Shown: one piece after another, positions 1-7,252 of the stretch
Position numbering within the stretch: the stretch's first letter is position 1
Layout: each line of letters opens with the position of its first letter
NCBI GenBank assembly: GCA_028803175.1
Contig: JARBCG010000078.1
Coordinates: 1-12,261, forward strand
Length of the DNA stretch: 12,261 nucleotides
From: Wolbachia sp.
GTDB taxonomy: Bacteria; Pseudomonadota; Alphaproteobacteria; Rickettsiales; Anaplasmataceae
Direction: 5' to 3'
Notes under the pieces: generated by a model
The model's database searches: none
Seen by the model: the letters and a program-made list of their open reading frames with translations, nothing else
Told to the model about the DNA's origin: nothing
Program-made: the position numbers and the translations under genes

Positions 1-143
1 ATAGTAATGACTTCAGAATGAGTAATTTCCGTTATTCTAGTAGGTTTTTTTGCTGTTAGGTAGTAATTTGTCTGCACATTTTTCATCAGTTTTTTTCACA
101 ATATTAGAGTTTACCATATTTCCCAGGCTTTTTTGTTTTCTTC
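1..143. other. No recognisable gene
   Basis: AT-rich sequence with stops in all frames. The only short minus-strand frame (start near 117, about 25 codons) matches nothing I recognise. The serine recombinase remnant begins just downstream, and I could not extend it into this stretch. Confidence 0.5.
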
Positions 144-161
144 TAATCCATAGTTGGCGTT
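144..161 (+). repeat. 18-base inverted repeat, left copy
   Basis: The 18 bases TAATCCATAGTTGGCGTT are found again, exactly, on the opposite strand at 12171-12188. This copy ends where the recognisable recombinase homology begins; the other ends where the clean reverse transcriptase homology resumes. The flanking bases differ, so the match is exactly 18 bases. It may be the end of a short dispersed repeat that truncated two unrelated genes, but the window alone cannot prove this. Confidence 0.5.
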
Positions 162-844
162 TTAGCACTAGAAGAAGCGAAGGGCCAATATGATGAATAT
201 AAGAAAAAAGATGTACTTATAGCTACAAAACAGCAAAAGGAGTAAGTGTTGGCATTAGCTCAGGATTTACCATACTTATGGAAAGCATAATCAACAAGTG
301 CAAAAGAGCGGAAACGCATTTTGCGACTTGTCATAGAAGATATAATTGTTAAAATTAAGCAATGAAAAAAAGGTTGTACTACACATACGCTGGGAAACAA
401 ATGTAACAAAGGATTTAAAGGTGCTGTTACCATATAGAAACTCATAGGATATAATTAATTGAGTAAAAGAATTGGATACAACCATGTCTGATGAACAAAT
501 TATTGATCAGTTGAACCATGAAGGATTAACAAAAGACAGATCAATTCTATTTACTACTCTCAGTGTTAGCTGGATCCGGTCCATATATATGATTCTAGCA
601 ACATGTACTAAAAAACCAAGAGCTATCAATTAAGCAAGTTGCAGAAAAATTTAATATTAATACTCACATAGTTTATCACTTGATTAGACATAAGTTACTT
701 AATATACGACGTGTTGGTTCTAGACTATGGACATCTATAATCTAAGAACAGGAGCTAGAGTTAAAAAACGTATTAGAATTTCTTCCAAAAGAGCAAATTT
801 AAAGTTAAAATCCCAAAAACAAATCAAGAGAGGTGGTATTATGA
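162..844 (+). pseudogene. Large serine recombinase, C-terminal remnant
   Basis: Translating across several frames and stops recovers the C-terminal half of a large serine recombinase, a resolvase-family site-specific recombinase of mobile elements. Around 162-245 a charged helical segment (ALEEAKGQYDEYKKKD) resembles the coiled-coil region. At about 250-345 lies the family signature ALAQDLPYLW, then SAKERKRILRLVIEDI, with a TAA stop between them. Around 475-590 is TTMSDEQIIDQLNHEGLTKD, matching the conserved MSDEAIAERLN-type segment. At about 630-720 is a helix-turn-helix (SIKQVAEKFNINTHIVYHLI) ending in RRVGSRLW, then EQELELKNVLEFLPKEQI to a TGA at 842-844. The catalytic serine domain and zinc ribbon are absent. 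Many stops and frame changes show it is dead. It is likely a relic of a prophage or integrative element. The identification rests on remembered family patterns. Confidence 0.72.
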
Positions 845-1350
845 AGTTACCGTGTCTATCTCAGGCATGCTATGGTTGGCATTATTTTGAGCATAGACAA
901 AGCACTGGATCTTCGGTTACAACCTGTTGATTACCATTATGAGCAAACCACTTACCTACGGAACTTTTTACCCATGTGATACAATTACTAAATAATGAAG
1001 ATACCTTGCTTGCTCCACTTGATCATTTTTCTTTTTTTTTGTAATAAAAGTAGCATGATTTTATACATTAAAAAATAAAGATTTATTATTATTTACGTAA
1101 GCCACAAAATGCTTGCATTGATTTAAATAAGTTACATCGGCTCTTTATGATTTAATATGGCTAAAAGTAGTTGCTTTTGCCAAGGGGTGTTAGATGCAAA
1201 TAAATAACTTCCTAGTACAGTTCTTTGCTCATATTCTTTTAACTGTACATTACTTTCGGTTGATTATATATTCTTAATTCTGTTAGTCATTGTTAAAAGA
1301 CTTTTGTGATTTCTACAGATTTTACCAATAAAGGTTCTACCTTTAATACT
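845..1350. other. Gene-free AT-rich spacer upstream of iscS
   Basis: No frame here gives a recognisable protein. An ATG at 841-843 overlaps the recombinase stop as ATGA and opens a 30-codon frame ending at 930, which I cannot identify; it may be the eroded start of the next gene of the same mobile element. A small imperfect hairpin lies at 1159-1181 (GGCTAAAAG, 6-base loop, CTTTTGCC), but no T-run follows it. I looked for an Rrf2/IscR-type regulator, which often precedes iscS, and saw none. Confidence 0.45.
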
Positions 1351-1351
1351 A

Positions 1352-1380
1352 TTGTTACATTAAAAAATATTTCTTATACT
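1352..1380 (+). promoter_or_regulatory. Predicted sigma70-type promoter of iscS
   Basis: TTGTTA at 1352-1357 and TATACT at 1375-1380 are separated by 17 bases. This predicts a start near 1387 and a leader of about 74 bases before iscS. Box quality and spacing are good, but AT-rich DNA gives false matches. Confidence 0.5.
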
Positions 1381-1416
1381 TATGTACTTAAGCTAGTATA
1401 GTGGTAATAGTTTTTT

Positions 1417-1430
1417 TTAACATGTGTTAA
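1417..1430. promoter_or_regulatory. Perfect inverted repeat in the iscS leader
   Basis: TTAACATGTGTTAA is a perfect 14-base palindrome between the predicted transcription start and the iscS start codon. It lies where an operator or small leader hairpin could act. No known binding-site consensus is clearly matched, so function is only a suggestion. Confidence 0.25.
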
Positions 1431-1460
1431 GAGCTTTTAGTTATCAATGGGTTTGTTTTT

Positions 1461-2708
1461 ATGAATAGAAAAAATGTGAGATTAAATTGTGCAGTAAAAC
1501 TACCGATATTCCTTGATTATCAATCAACTACTAAGGTAGATCCTCGTGTTTTAGAGGTGATGATGCCTTATTTTGGTGAGTTTAGTAATGCTCACTCTCG
1601 TAGTCACTCATTTGGCTGGACTGCTGAAGAAGCAGTGGAAAAAGCAAGAGGATATATTGCAGATTTAGTCAATGCAGATAGTAAGGAAATAATATTTACT
1701 TCCGGTGCAACTGAATCAAATAACATGGCGATCAAAGGAGTAGCTCACTTTTATAAAAACAAAGGTGACCACATAATAACTATTTGCACAGAGCACAAAT
1801 GTGTTCTTGATTCTTGTAGGCATTTGGAAAACGAAGATGGTTTTAAAGTTACGTATTTGCCTGTTGAGAAAAATGGCATAATAGACTTATCAAAACTTGA
1901 AGAAGCAATTACTGATAAAACAATTCTAGTTTCAGTGATGACGGTAAATAATGAAATAGGTGTAATTCAGCCTGTAAAAGAAATTGGTGTAATATGCAGA
2001 AAGCATAATGTATTCTTCCATACAGATGCTGCTCAGGCTTTTGGAAAAGTTACAATAGATGTAAATGAAATGAACATTGATCTGATGAGCCTTTCTAGTC
2101 ATAAAATTTACGGGCCTATGGGAATAGGTGCATTGTATGTTCGCAGGAGGAACCCTCGTGTTAGGTTAACTCCATTAATTAGTGGAGGAGGACAGGAAAG
2201 AGGTATGCGCTCTGGTACAGTCCCTACTCCTCTTGCAGTTGGTTTTGGTGTGGCAGCTAAAATTGCAAAAGAAGAGATGGTGAAAGAAGCAGAAAAGGTA
2301 GAAAAATTAAGGGACATTTTGTATAAAAAAATAAAGGGATCATTACCTGATGTTGTTTTAAATGGTGATTATAAGAGTAGGATTCCTGGTAACTTAAATA
2401 TCAGTTTTCCCTATGTTGAAGGTGAATCGATTATCATGGCAATAAAAGATTTAGCTGTTAGTTCTGGTTCTGCTTGTACATCTGCATCGCTTGAACCTTC
2501 TTATGTTATACGCGCATTAAATAATGGCCATGATCTTGAGCACTCATCAATCAGATTCGGTTTGGGAAGGTTTACAACTAAAGAAGAAATTCTATATGCA
2601 GCAGATCTTATTACCAAAAATATTTGTCGATTGAGAGAGATGAGTCCACTTTTAGAAATGGTGGAAGAAGGCATAGATTTAAACTCCGTTACATGGGATG
2701 CTCATTAG
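1461..2708 (+). CDS. iscS: Cysteine desulfurase IscS
   Basis: Pyridoxal-phosphate enzyme that removes sulfur from cysteine and passes the persulfide to IscU and to tRNA-thiolation partners in the cytosol. The 415-residue protein is complete and near the usual family length. It begins the domain with IFLDYQSTTKVDPRV (16-30) and carries the cofactor lysine in LSSHKIYGP (K215). The persulfide cysteine is C339 in the loop SSGSACTSASLEPSYV, exactly the group I (IscS/NifS-like) signature. The tail keeps LEMVEEGIDLNSVTW, corresponding to the E. coli IscS C-terminus that contacts IscU. The ATG at 1461 has only a weak ribosome-binding site but gives the expected N-terminus. The transporter gene follows on the same strand, probably in the same transcript. 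Its usual partners iscU and iscA are 6.5 kb away on the other strand, which is unusual. Confidence 0.96.
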   Translation: MNRKNVRLNCAVKLPIFLDYQSTTKVDPRVLEVMMPYFGEFSNAHSRSHSFGWTAEEAVEKARGYIADLVNADSKEIIFTSGATESNNMAIKGVAHFYKNKGDHIITICTEHKCVLDSCRHLENEDGFKVTYLPVEKNGIIDLSKLEEAITDKTILVSVMTVNNEIGVIQPVKEIGVICRKHNVFFHTDAAQAFGKVTIDVNEMNIDLMSLSSHKIYGPMGIGALYVRRRNPRVRLTPLISGGGQERGMRSGTVPTPLAVGFGVAAKIAKEEMVKEAEKVEKLRDILYKKIKGSLPDVVLNGDYKSRIPGNLNISFPYVEGESIIMAIKDLAVSSGSACTSASLEPSYVIRALNNGHDLEHSSIRFGLGRFTTKEEILYAADLITKNICRLREMSPLLEMVEEGIDLNSVTWDAH

Positions 2709-2737
2709 ACTGTGTGTGATAATGTAGATATTGGAAA

Positions 2738-3637
2738 GTGTTTAGGTCTTATGCGGAGATGAAATTTAGTTATTTCATTGGAGTTATTTGGTTTACCCTT
2801 AGTTTGCTTAGCAGTGCAATTAATGATGTTATAGCTAAATACTTAGGCTTACATCTTCAAAGCTCTGAGATAGCTTTTTTTCGTTTTCTATTCAGTACTA
2901 TTGCTCTCATACCTTTTATTATATATTACGGATTAAAAGCCTTGAAAACAAACAATGTGGTTATTCAAGTAATTAGGGGCACTTTGCTATTTTTTGGCAT
3001 AATTTTCTGGAATTATGGATTAACTATTGGATCTTTAACAACAGCAACGATTGTAAGTTTCTCTATACCATTGTTTGTATTGATACTTGCAGTACTATTT
3101 TTAAACGAGAACATAATTTGGCAAAGATGGACAGTAACTATTATTGGTTTTATTGGTGTTGCTATTTCACTCAAACCCAATAGTGAAGATTTTAACCCGA
3201 AAGTTCTTATTTTTATTTTAGCTGCGCTGTTTTTTGCCATACTAGATATAATTAATAAAAGAATTGTTGTGCAAGAATCAACAATAAGTATGTTATTTTA
3301 CTCAGCTTTAATAACAACAATTTTTTCTGCTCCTCCTTCATTATTTTATTGGCAAACACCTTCTTCATTAGAGTTAATATTGCTACTTATTCTTGGTATC
3401 AATGCAAACTTAATTTTATTCTTTGTATTGAAAGCTTTTACTGTTGTCGACGCTACTGCACTTGCACCATATAGATACTTTGAACTAGTAATCTCTACAG
3501 TAGCAGCATACTTTATATTTGGCGAATTTCCTGATAGGAATACTTGGTATGGGGTTTTAATATTGATTCCATCAACTTTATTTATAATTTATTCAGATGG
3601 TGTAAAAAAGTTATTAAGTCAAGACTCACTAACATAA
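2738..3637 (+). CDS. EamA/DMT-family inner-membrane transporter
   Basis: A hydrophobic protein of up to 299 residues with about ten predicted membrane segments (roughly 11-31, 44-64, 76-97, 103-123, 130-146, 155-172, 181-199, 210-231, 239-262, 270-286). This is the two-times-five-helix plan of the drug/metabolite transporter superfamily. The first half holds the motif SSAINDVIAKYLG and the second half has ALAPYRYFELV. The longest frame opens with GTG at 2738; ATG at 2759 (292 residues, starting MKFSYFIG) looks the more natural start. The gene lies 29-50 bases after iscS and is probably co-transcribed. The rickettsial S-adenosylmethionine importer belongs to this superfamily and looks similar in its first helix, so SAM uptake is possible, but the sequence does not settle the substrate. 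Confidence 0.88.
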   Translation: MFRSYAEMKFSYFIGVIWFTLSLLSSAINDVIAKYLGLHLQSSEIAFFRFLFSTIALIPFIIYYGLKALKTNNVVIQVIRGTLLFFGIIFWNYGLTIGSLTTATIVSFSIPLFVLILAVLFLNENIIWQRWTVTIIGFIGVAISLKPNSEDFNPKVLIFILAALFFAILDIINKRIVVQESTISMLFYSALITTIFSAPPSLFYWQTPSSLELILLLILGINANLILFFVLKAFTVVDATALAPYRYFELVISTVAAYFIFGEFPDRNTWYGVLILIPSTLFIIYSDGVKKLLSQDSLT

Positions 3638-3740
3638 ATAAAGGGAAGTAAATATAGAAATAGGACCTTACCTCTACAAAGTTTTTTCACCGGTCATAAT
3701 AGACTTTCAGGAAAATACTTTATAGAGATATAGCTATTTT

Positions 3741-4691
3741 TTAATGCCCAATGTGTTGTAACTTTTGGAGTCCTAACCTTTGGAATAAATAATTATCTTG
3801 TTCAGGTACTGGATTTTGAGCTGTAAGTAGCCTTTCACCGTAAAAGATTGAATTAGTACCAGCAAGAAAACACAGTGCTTGTAGCTCATCTGACATTTTC
3901 TCTCTCCCAGCAGACAAACGGATATAAGACTGTGGCATAATGATTCTTGCTATTGCGATGGTACGAACAAAATCAAATGAGTCGACATCAGCTACATTTT
4001 CAAGAGGAGTTCCAGGAATTTTCATTAGCATATTAATTGGTACTGATTCTGGAGGCTCATCCAAGTTAGCAAGAAGAATTAACATTTTTATTCGATCTTC
4101 ATTAGTTTCGCCCATACCAAGAATACCACCACAGCAGACCTTAATTCCAGATGAACGTACATTTTCTAATGTAGTTAAGCGATCTTGAAAAGTGCGTGTT
4201 GTTATAACCTTATCATAATATTCTTTAGATGTATCAATATTATGATTATAAAAATCTAGACCAGCTTCCTTTAACATACCAGCTTGATGATCTTTTAATA
4301 ATCCAAGAGTTACGCATGTTTCAAGACCTAGTTTTTTTACTTCTTTAACCATTTCACAAACAACTTTTAAATCTTGATCACGTGGTCCACGCCAAGCTGC
4401 ACCCATACAAAAACGGGTACTTCCAGCTTCTTTTGCGCGCTTCGCTGCTTCAATTACCTCAGCAATTTCTGATAAAGACTCCTTCTGTAATCCAGTATCG
4501 TAGTGTGCTGACTGGGGACAGTAAGAGCAATTTTCAGGGCAACTACCAGTTTTAATACTTAAAAGTGTACTAATTTGTACTTCACTAGGGTTAAAGTGTT
4601 TCCTATGTTTCATTTGTGCTATATAAATTAGTTCAGGGAACGGAAGACTAAAGATTTGGTTTACTTCGGCAAAAGCCCATTCTTTTGTCAT
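3741..4691 (-). CDS. bioB: Biotin synthase BioB
   Basis: Radical-SAM enzyme that inserts sulfur into dethiobiotin, the last step to biotin, in the cytosol. It is complete at 316 residues. The [4Fe-4S]/SAM motif CPENCSYC gives C51, C55 and C58. The ligands of the second, [2Fe-2S] cluster are all present: C95 in FCMGAAWRG, C126 in ETCVTLG, C186 in KVCCGGILGMGE, and R258 in YIRLSAGR, so the enzyme should be active. Just upstream of the ATG is a near-perfect ribosome-binding site, AAGGAGGT, the strongest in the window. It diverges from the bioF-bioH-bioC-bioD-bioA run and converges with the EamA gene. Its [2Fe-2S] cluster is consumed in the reaction and must be rebuilt, which links it to the ISC genes flanking the cluster. 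Confidence 0.97.
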   Translation of the reverse strand: MTKEWAFAEVNQIFSLPFPELIYIAQMKHRKHFNPSEVQISTLLSIKTGSCPENCSYCPQSAHYDTGLQKESLSEIAEVIEAAKRAKEAGSTRFCMGAAWRGPRDQDLKVVCEMVKEVKKLGLETCVTLGLLKDHQAGMLKEAGLDFYNHNIDTSKEYYDKVITTRTFQDRLTTLENVRSSGIKVCCGGILGMGETNEDRIKMLILLANLDEPPESVPINMLMKIPGTPLENVADVDSFDFVRTIAIARIIMPQSYIRLSAGREKMSDELQALCFLAGTNSIFYGERLLTAQNPVPEQDNYLFQRLGLQKLQHIGH

Positions 4692-4706
4692 GATCTAACC
4701 TCCTTT

Positions 4707-4734
4707 TTGATAAATAAATCATTTATAATATACT
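4707..4734 (+). promoter_or_regulatory. Predicted upstream promoter for the bioF operon (repeat copy 1)
   Basis: TTGATA at 4707-4712 and TATACT at 4729-4734 are spaced 16 bases apart, reading toward bioF. It is the counterpart of the boxes in repeat copy 2. The -35 box lies only about 16 bases from the bioB start codon, on the opposite strand. Confidence 0.35.
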
Positions 4735-4771
4735 ATAAATATTATAATATGCTACAAGATAAAGAAAAATT

Positions 4772-4801
4772 TTGATAAATAGATTATGTATAAACTATAC
4801 T
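4772..4801 (+). promoter_or_regulatory. Predicted promoter for bioF-bioH-bioC-bioD-bioA (repeat copy 2)
   Basis: TTGATA at 4772-4777 and TATACT at 4796-4801 are separated by 18 bases, each one mismatch from consensus. The predicted start is near 4808. Within the spacer lies TTATGTATAA (4784-4793), one mismatch from the TTATMKATAA box of the alphaproteobacterial biotin repressor BioR. The minus-strand promoter of bioB must also lie in this AT-rich interval, but I cannot pick one hexamer pair. Confidence 0.45.
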
Positions 4802-4835
4802 ATAAATATCATAATATGCTGTAATATAAAGGAAA

Positions 4836-5882
4836 ATATCGACAATTACAGAAGCTATATTGTATTCAGATAAGAACTTTATCGATTTTTTCACTGATGA
4901 TTATCTTAGTTTAAGTCAGTAAGAAGTATTATTTAACGCAGCGAAGCTTGCTGGAGCACAGTTTGGAGTTGGATCTACTGGCTCTCGATTGCTTTCAGGT
5001 AACAAGAAAATATTTGAAGATTTTGAAAACCAAATTGCTCAAGACAAAGAAACTGAGTCAGCTCTTGTTCTCAATTCAGGCTTTTAAGCTAATTTAACAG
5101 TACTCGCAAGTTTGTTGGATCAAATCAGTATTGGGTAATAATCCTATTGTCTTTTTTGATAAACTGAATCATGCAAGTTTATATCAAGCTGTATTTTTAA
5201 GCCGTGCTAAACTTATACGGTATTGGTACCATAATATGGACCTCTTAAATTACTTACTTATAAAATTTAAAGATGATTCAAGACCAAAATTCATTGTTAC
5301 TGAAACTATTTTTGGTATGGATGGAGATATTGTGTCAGTAAAAGCTTTTTTATATTTAGATGAAGCACATGCAACAGGAATCATCAGTCATAATTGATAA
5401 TGTGAATCTTCATGAGATTCCGCGCTTAGTTTTGAGTACTTTTAGTAAAGCTTTATGATACTTTGGTACATATATTGCATGTTCTAAAGTTGTAAAAAAT
5501 ACCTTAAATGTCCAGGTTTATCTATTAGACTTCTCTTTCTCCAATGGTAATTGGAGCAGAAGCTAAAGCTTAAAGCTTTGATACAACATCTTGCTAATCA
5601 ACGTCAAGCTCTTTCTCTTAAAGCTGCAAACTTTAAGAAATAAACTACAAATATCAGGTTTTGATACTGGAGAATCAGCTACACACGTTATACCAATAAT
5701 TTTATGTAATGAAAATACTGTTATGAATGCAAAAGAAAAACTTCTAAAAATAATGGCTAATTGTCTCTGCTGTACGTAAACCAACTGTTTCACTTGGAAC
5801 GTCAAGATTACGTATTGCACTTAACGTCAATCACTCTGAGAACGATCTAGATTATTTGGTGCATATTCTTAGGCAAGTATGA
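4836..5882 (+). pseudogene. bioF: 8-amino-7-oxononanoate synthase BioF, inactivated
   Basis: BioF condenses pimeloyl-ACP with alanine to give 7-keto-8-aminopelargonate, using pyridoxal phosphate. Segments in family order are readable across all three frames: DYLSLS, then FGVGSTGSRLLSGN (4940-5010), LNHASLYQAVFLSRAKLIRY (about 5164-5225), FIVTETIFGMDGDI, YLDEAHATG (5353-5379), the cofactor-lysine motif LSTFSKAL (lysine codon 5447-5449), GFDTGES, and KPTVSLGTSRLRIAL near the end. Lesions include TAA at 4920-4922 and 5085-5087, a frame change near 5130, loss of about 12 residues before YLDEAHATG, a frame change near 5395, TGA at 5456-5458 inside the lysine-motif region, and later shifts. The start codon and first 15-20 residues are missing. 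Its old stop (5880-5882) overlaps the bioH start as ATGA. The gene is certainly dead; the identity is very secure. Confidence 0.93.
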
Positions 5883-6528
5883 AGTGCTTCTTTATATTTT
5901 GTTACGGCTGTGGATTTGACAATAAATTTTTCCAACCTCTGATAGATAGGTATTTTTTAGAACTTCTTACTACTGTTTAGATCTTGGTTATTTTGAAAAG
6001 GAAAATTTAAACTTACCAAATCAAGATAATATTATATTCATTGGTATCTGGCATTCTCTTTGGTTTATAAAATTAACTTCCTTAAATATAAAAATTAAGG
6101 CACTTATTGGAATACAAGCTTTTATCAATTTTAGGACTTAATCCACAATTGCACAAAAAGAGAAAATCTGAACTTAAAACAATGATAAAACATTTTCACA
6201 TAGATCAAATAGATACATTAGTATCTTTCCATAAATATGGTGGAATAAATTATGATGTTTCCAACTATTTTAATAAAACGAAGTTAATTCAAGATTTAGA
6301 GCTTCTCACTGTAACACATCATTTACTACGTATACCACTATTGATATTATGTGAAAAAAATGATACTATCATACATACAGAGCTCATCTATACTAATTTT
6401 AGTAAAGATATTAAAGTTATGTGTATAATGAAGGTTATCACTGTTTGGGCTTATGTGAATGTTATTTCGTATATGAACAGGTTGTGAGTTTTTTAAATGG
6501 AATTACAAAAAGAATACATACAGAATAG
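5879..6528 (+). pseudogene. bioH: Pimeloyl-ACP methyl ester esterase (BioH-like), inactivated
   Basis: An alpha/beta hydrolase readable in pieces. The role is inferred from position and fold: BioH removes the methyl group added by BioC, releasing pimeloyl-ACP for BioF. From ATG 5879 comes the CYGCGFDNKFFQPLIDR segment (oxyanion-hole HGWGFD type), broken by TAG at 5978-5980. The next frame gives YFEKENLNLPNQDNIIFIG, then HSLW holding the probable nucleophile serine (codon 6055-6057), with the GHSLG motif distorted. The frame changes again near 6130 (LGLNPQLHKK and onward). The acid is probably the Asp in LLILCEKNDTII. A two-base GT duplication near 6421-6424 shifts out the final NEGYHCLG, whose His (codon 6439-6441) completes the triad. 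The ancestral stop would be 6526-6528, overlapping bioC by 32 bases. BioG or another esterase type is possible, but the GHSLG-like core favours a BioH-type enzyme. Confidence 0.8.
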
Positions 6529-7252
6529 TTTTAGCAGAGCAAGCTCATCTTATGATTCTGTTGCTTCAATTCAAAAGGAATGTGCTACAAAGTTAGTCAG
6601 TTACTTGAAAAATTACTTTCCTAAATTTTATCCACATTCTATTTTAGACTTGGGTACAGGCACTGGGTATATTCCAGAAATCTTGTTTTGTTCTTTTCCT
6701 GGAAGCAAGTTTACCCTAAATGACATATCACCCAATATGCTTGCCAAAGCGAAAAAGAAACTAATAAGTAAAAAAGTTGAATTCATTTTAGGTGATATGG
6801 AAGTACAGGATTTCTGTTTTCATGATCTTATTATCTCAAATCTAGCACTTCAATGGGTAAACGACTTAGACAAGATAATAAAAAAATCTTACGAAAATTC
6901 AGGTATTTTTGCTTTTTCATGTTTACTTGATGGTACATTCAGTGAATGGTCTAAAATCTTTATAGAATCCTCACTACCTGTACCAACCCATCAGTACCCA
7001 TCTAGACAAGAATTAGAGAGTCATTTATTTTCCTTAAACCCAAGTAGATACTTTTGTGATTCACAGGAACTTAAGTTAGAATTTTCAAGCTCAAGTAACT
7101 TTATGAGATACTTAAGAGATTTAGGAGCAAATTATAGCAACCAGACAATTCTTTCAACTGATTTAAAGAAGATTATTAAAACATATACAGGTAAGATTAA
7201 CATAACTTACAAAGTATTTTTTGGAGTTTTAAGTAAATGCAGATCTTTGTAA
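6497..7252 (+). CDS. bioC: Malonyl-ACP O-methyltransferase BioC
   Basis: SAM-dependent methyltransferase that caps malonyl-ACP so fatty-acid enzymes can build a pimeloyl chain from it. It is 251 residues, the usual size. The N-terminus SFSRASSSYDSVASIQKE (11-28) is typical of BioC. The SAM-binding motif is ILDLGTGTGYIP (49-60); D76 in LNDISPNML is placed to bind the ribose, GDMEVQDF starts at 99, and ISNLALQWVNDL (113-124) is the BioC post-motif. No lesions are visible. The ribosome-binding site is weak, and the ancestral bioH frame ran through this start, so translation was probably coupled. The current shifted bioH frame stops at 6485-6487, nine bases before the ATG. The last 16 bases overlap bioD. 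Confidence 0.92.
   Translation: MELQKEYIQNSFSRASSSYDSVASIQKECATKLVSYLKNYFPKFYPHSILDLGTGTGYIPEILFCSFPGSKFTLNDISPNMLAKAKKKLISKKVEFILGDMEVQDFCFHDLIISNLALQWVNDLDKIIKKSYENSGIFAFSCLLDGTFSEWSKIFIESSLPVPTHQYPSRQELESHLFSLNPSRYFCDSQELKLEFSSSSNFMRYLRDLGANYSNQTILSTDLKKIIKTYTGKINITYKVFFGVLSKCRSL

Larger units (their letters stand above)
4705..4836. repeat. Imperfect tandem duplication in the bioB-bioF control region
   Basis: Two adjacent copies of about 65-67 bases lie at about 4705-4769 and 4770-4836. Each starts TTTTGATAAAT (4705 and 4770). Each carries ACTATAAATAT, then T or C, then ATAATATGCT (4732-4753 and 4799-4820), and each ends in an A-rich AAAGAAAA/AAAGGAAAA block. They differ by scattered substitutions and about two bases of length, so the duplication is not brand new. 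It fills nearly all of the space between bioB and bioF. Confidence 0.75.

Noticed and set aside
260..485. Two minus-strand frames of 61 and 64 codons
   Set aside because: They lie antisense to the recombinase remnant, whose plus-strand translation matches a known family; these have no recognisable features.
727..930. Plus-strand 67-codon frame with a lysine/arginine-rich start
   Set aside because: The recombinase tail reads better in a neighbouring frame (EQELELKNVLEFLPKEQI), so most of this frame is a shadow of the pseudogene.
2108..2317. Minus-strand frame inside iscS
   Set aside because: Shadow of a strongly conserved plus-strand gene.
3720..3736. Possible short hairpin with T-run between the EamA gene and bioB
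   Set aside because: The stem is only about four A/T-rich pairs, too weak to call a terminator.
3940..4188. Plus-strand frame inside bioB
   Set aside because: Antisense shadow of an intact bioB.
5563..5820. Minus-strand 85-codon frame
   Set aside because: Antisense to the end of the bioF pseudogene; no family features.
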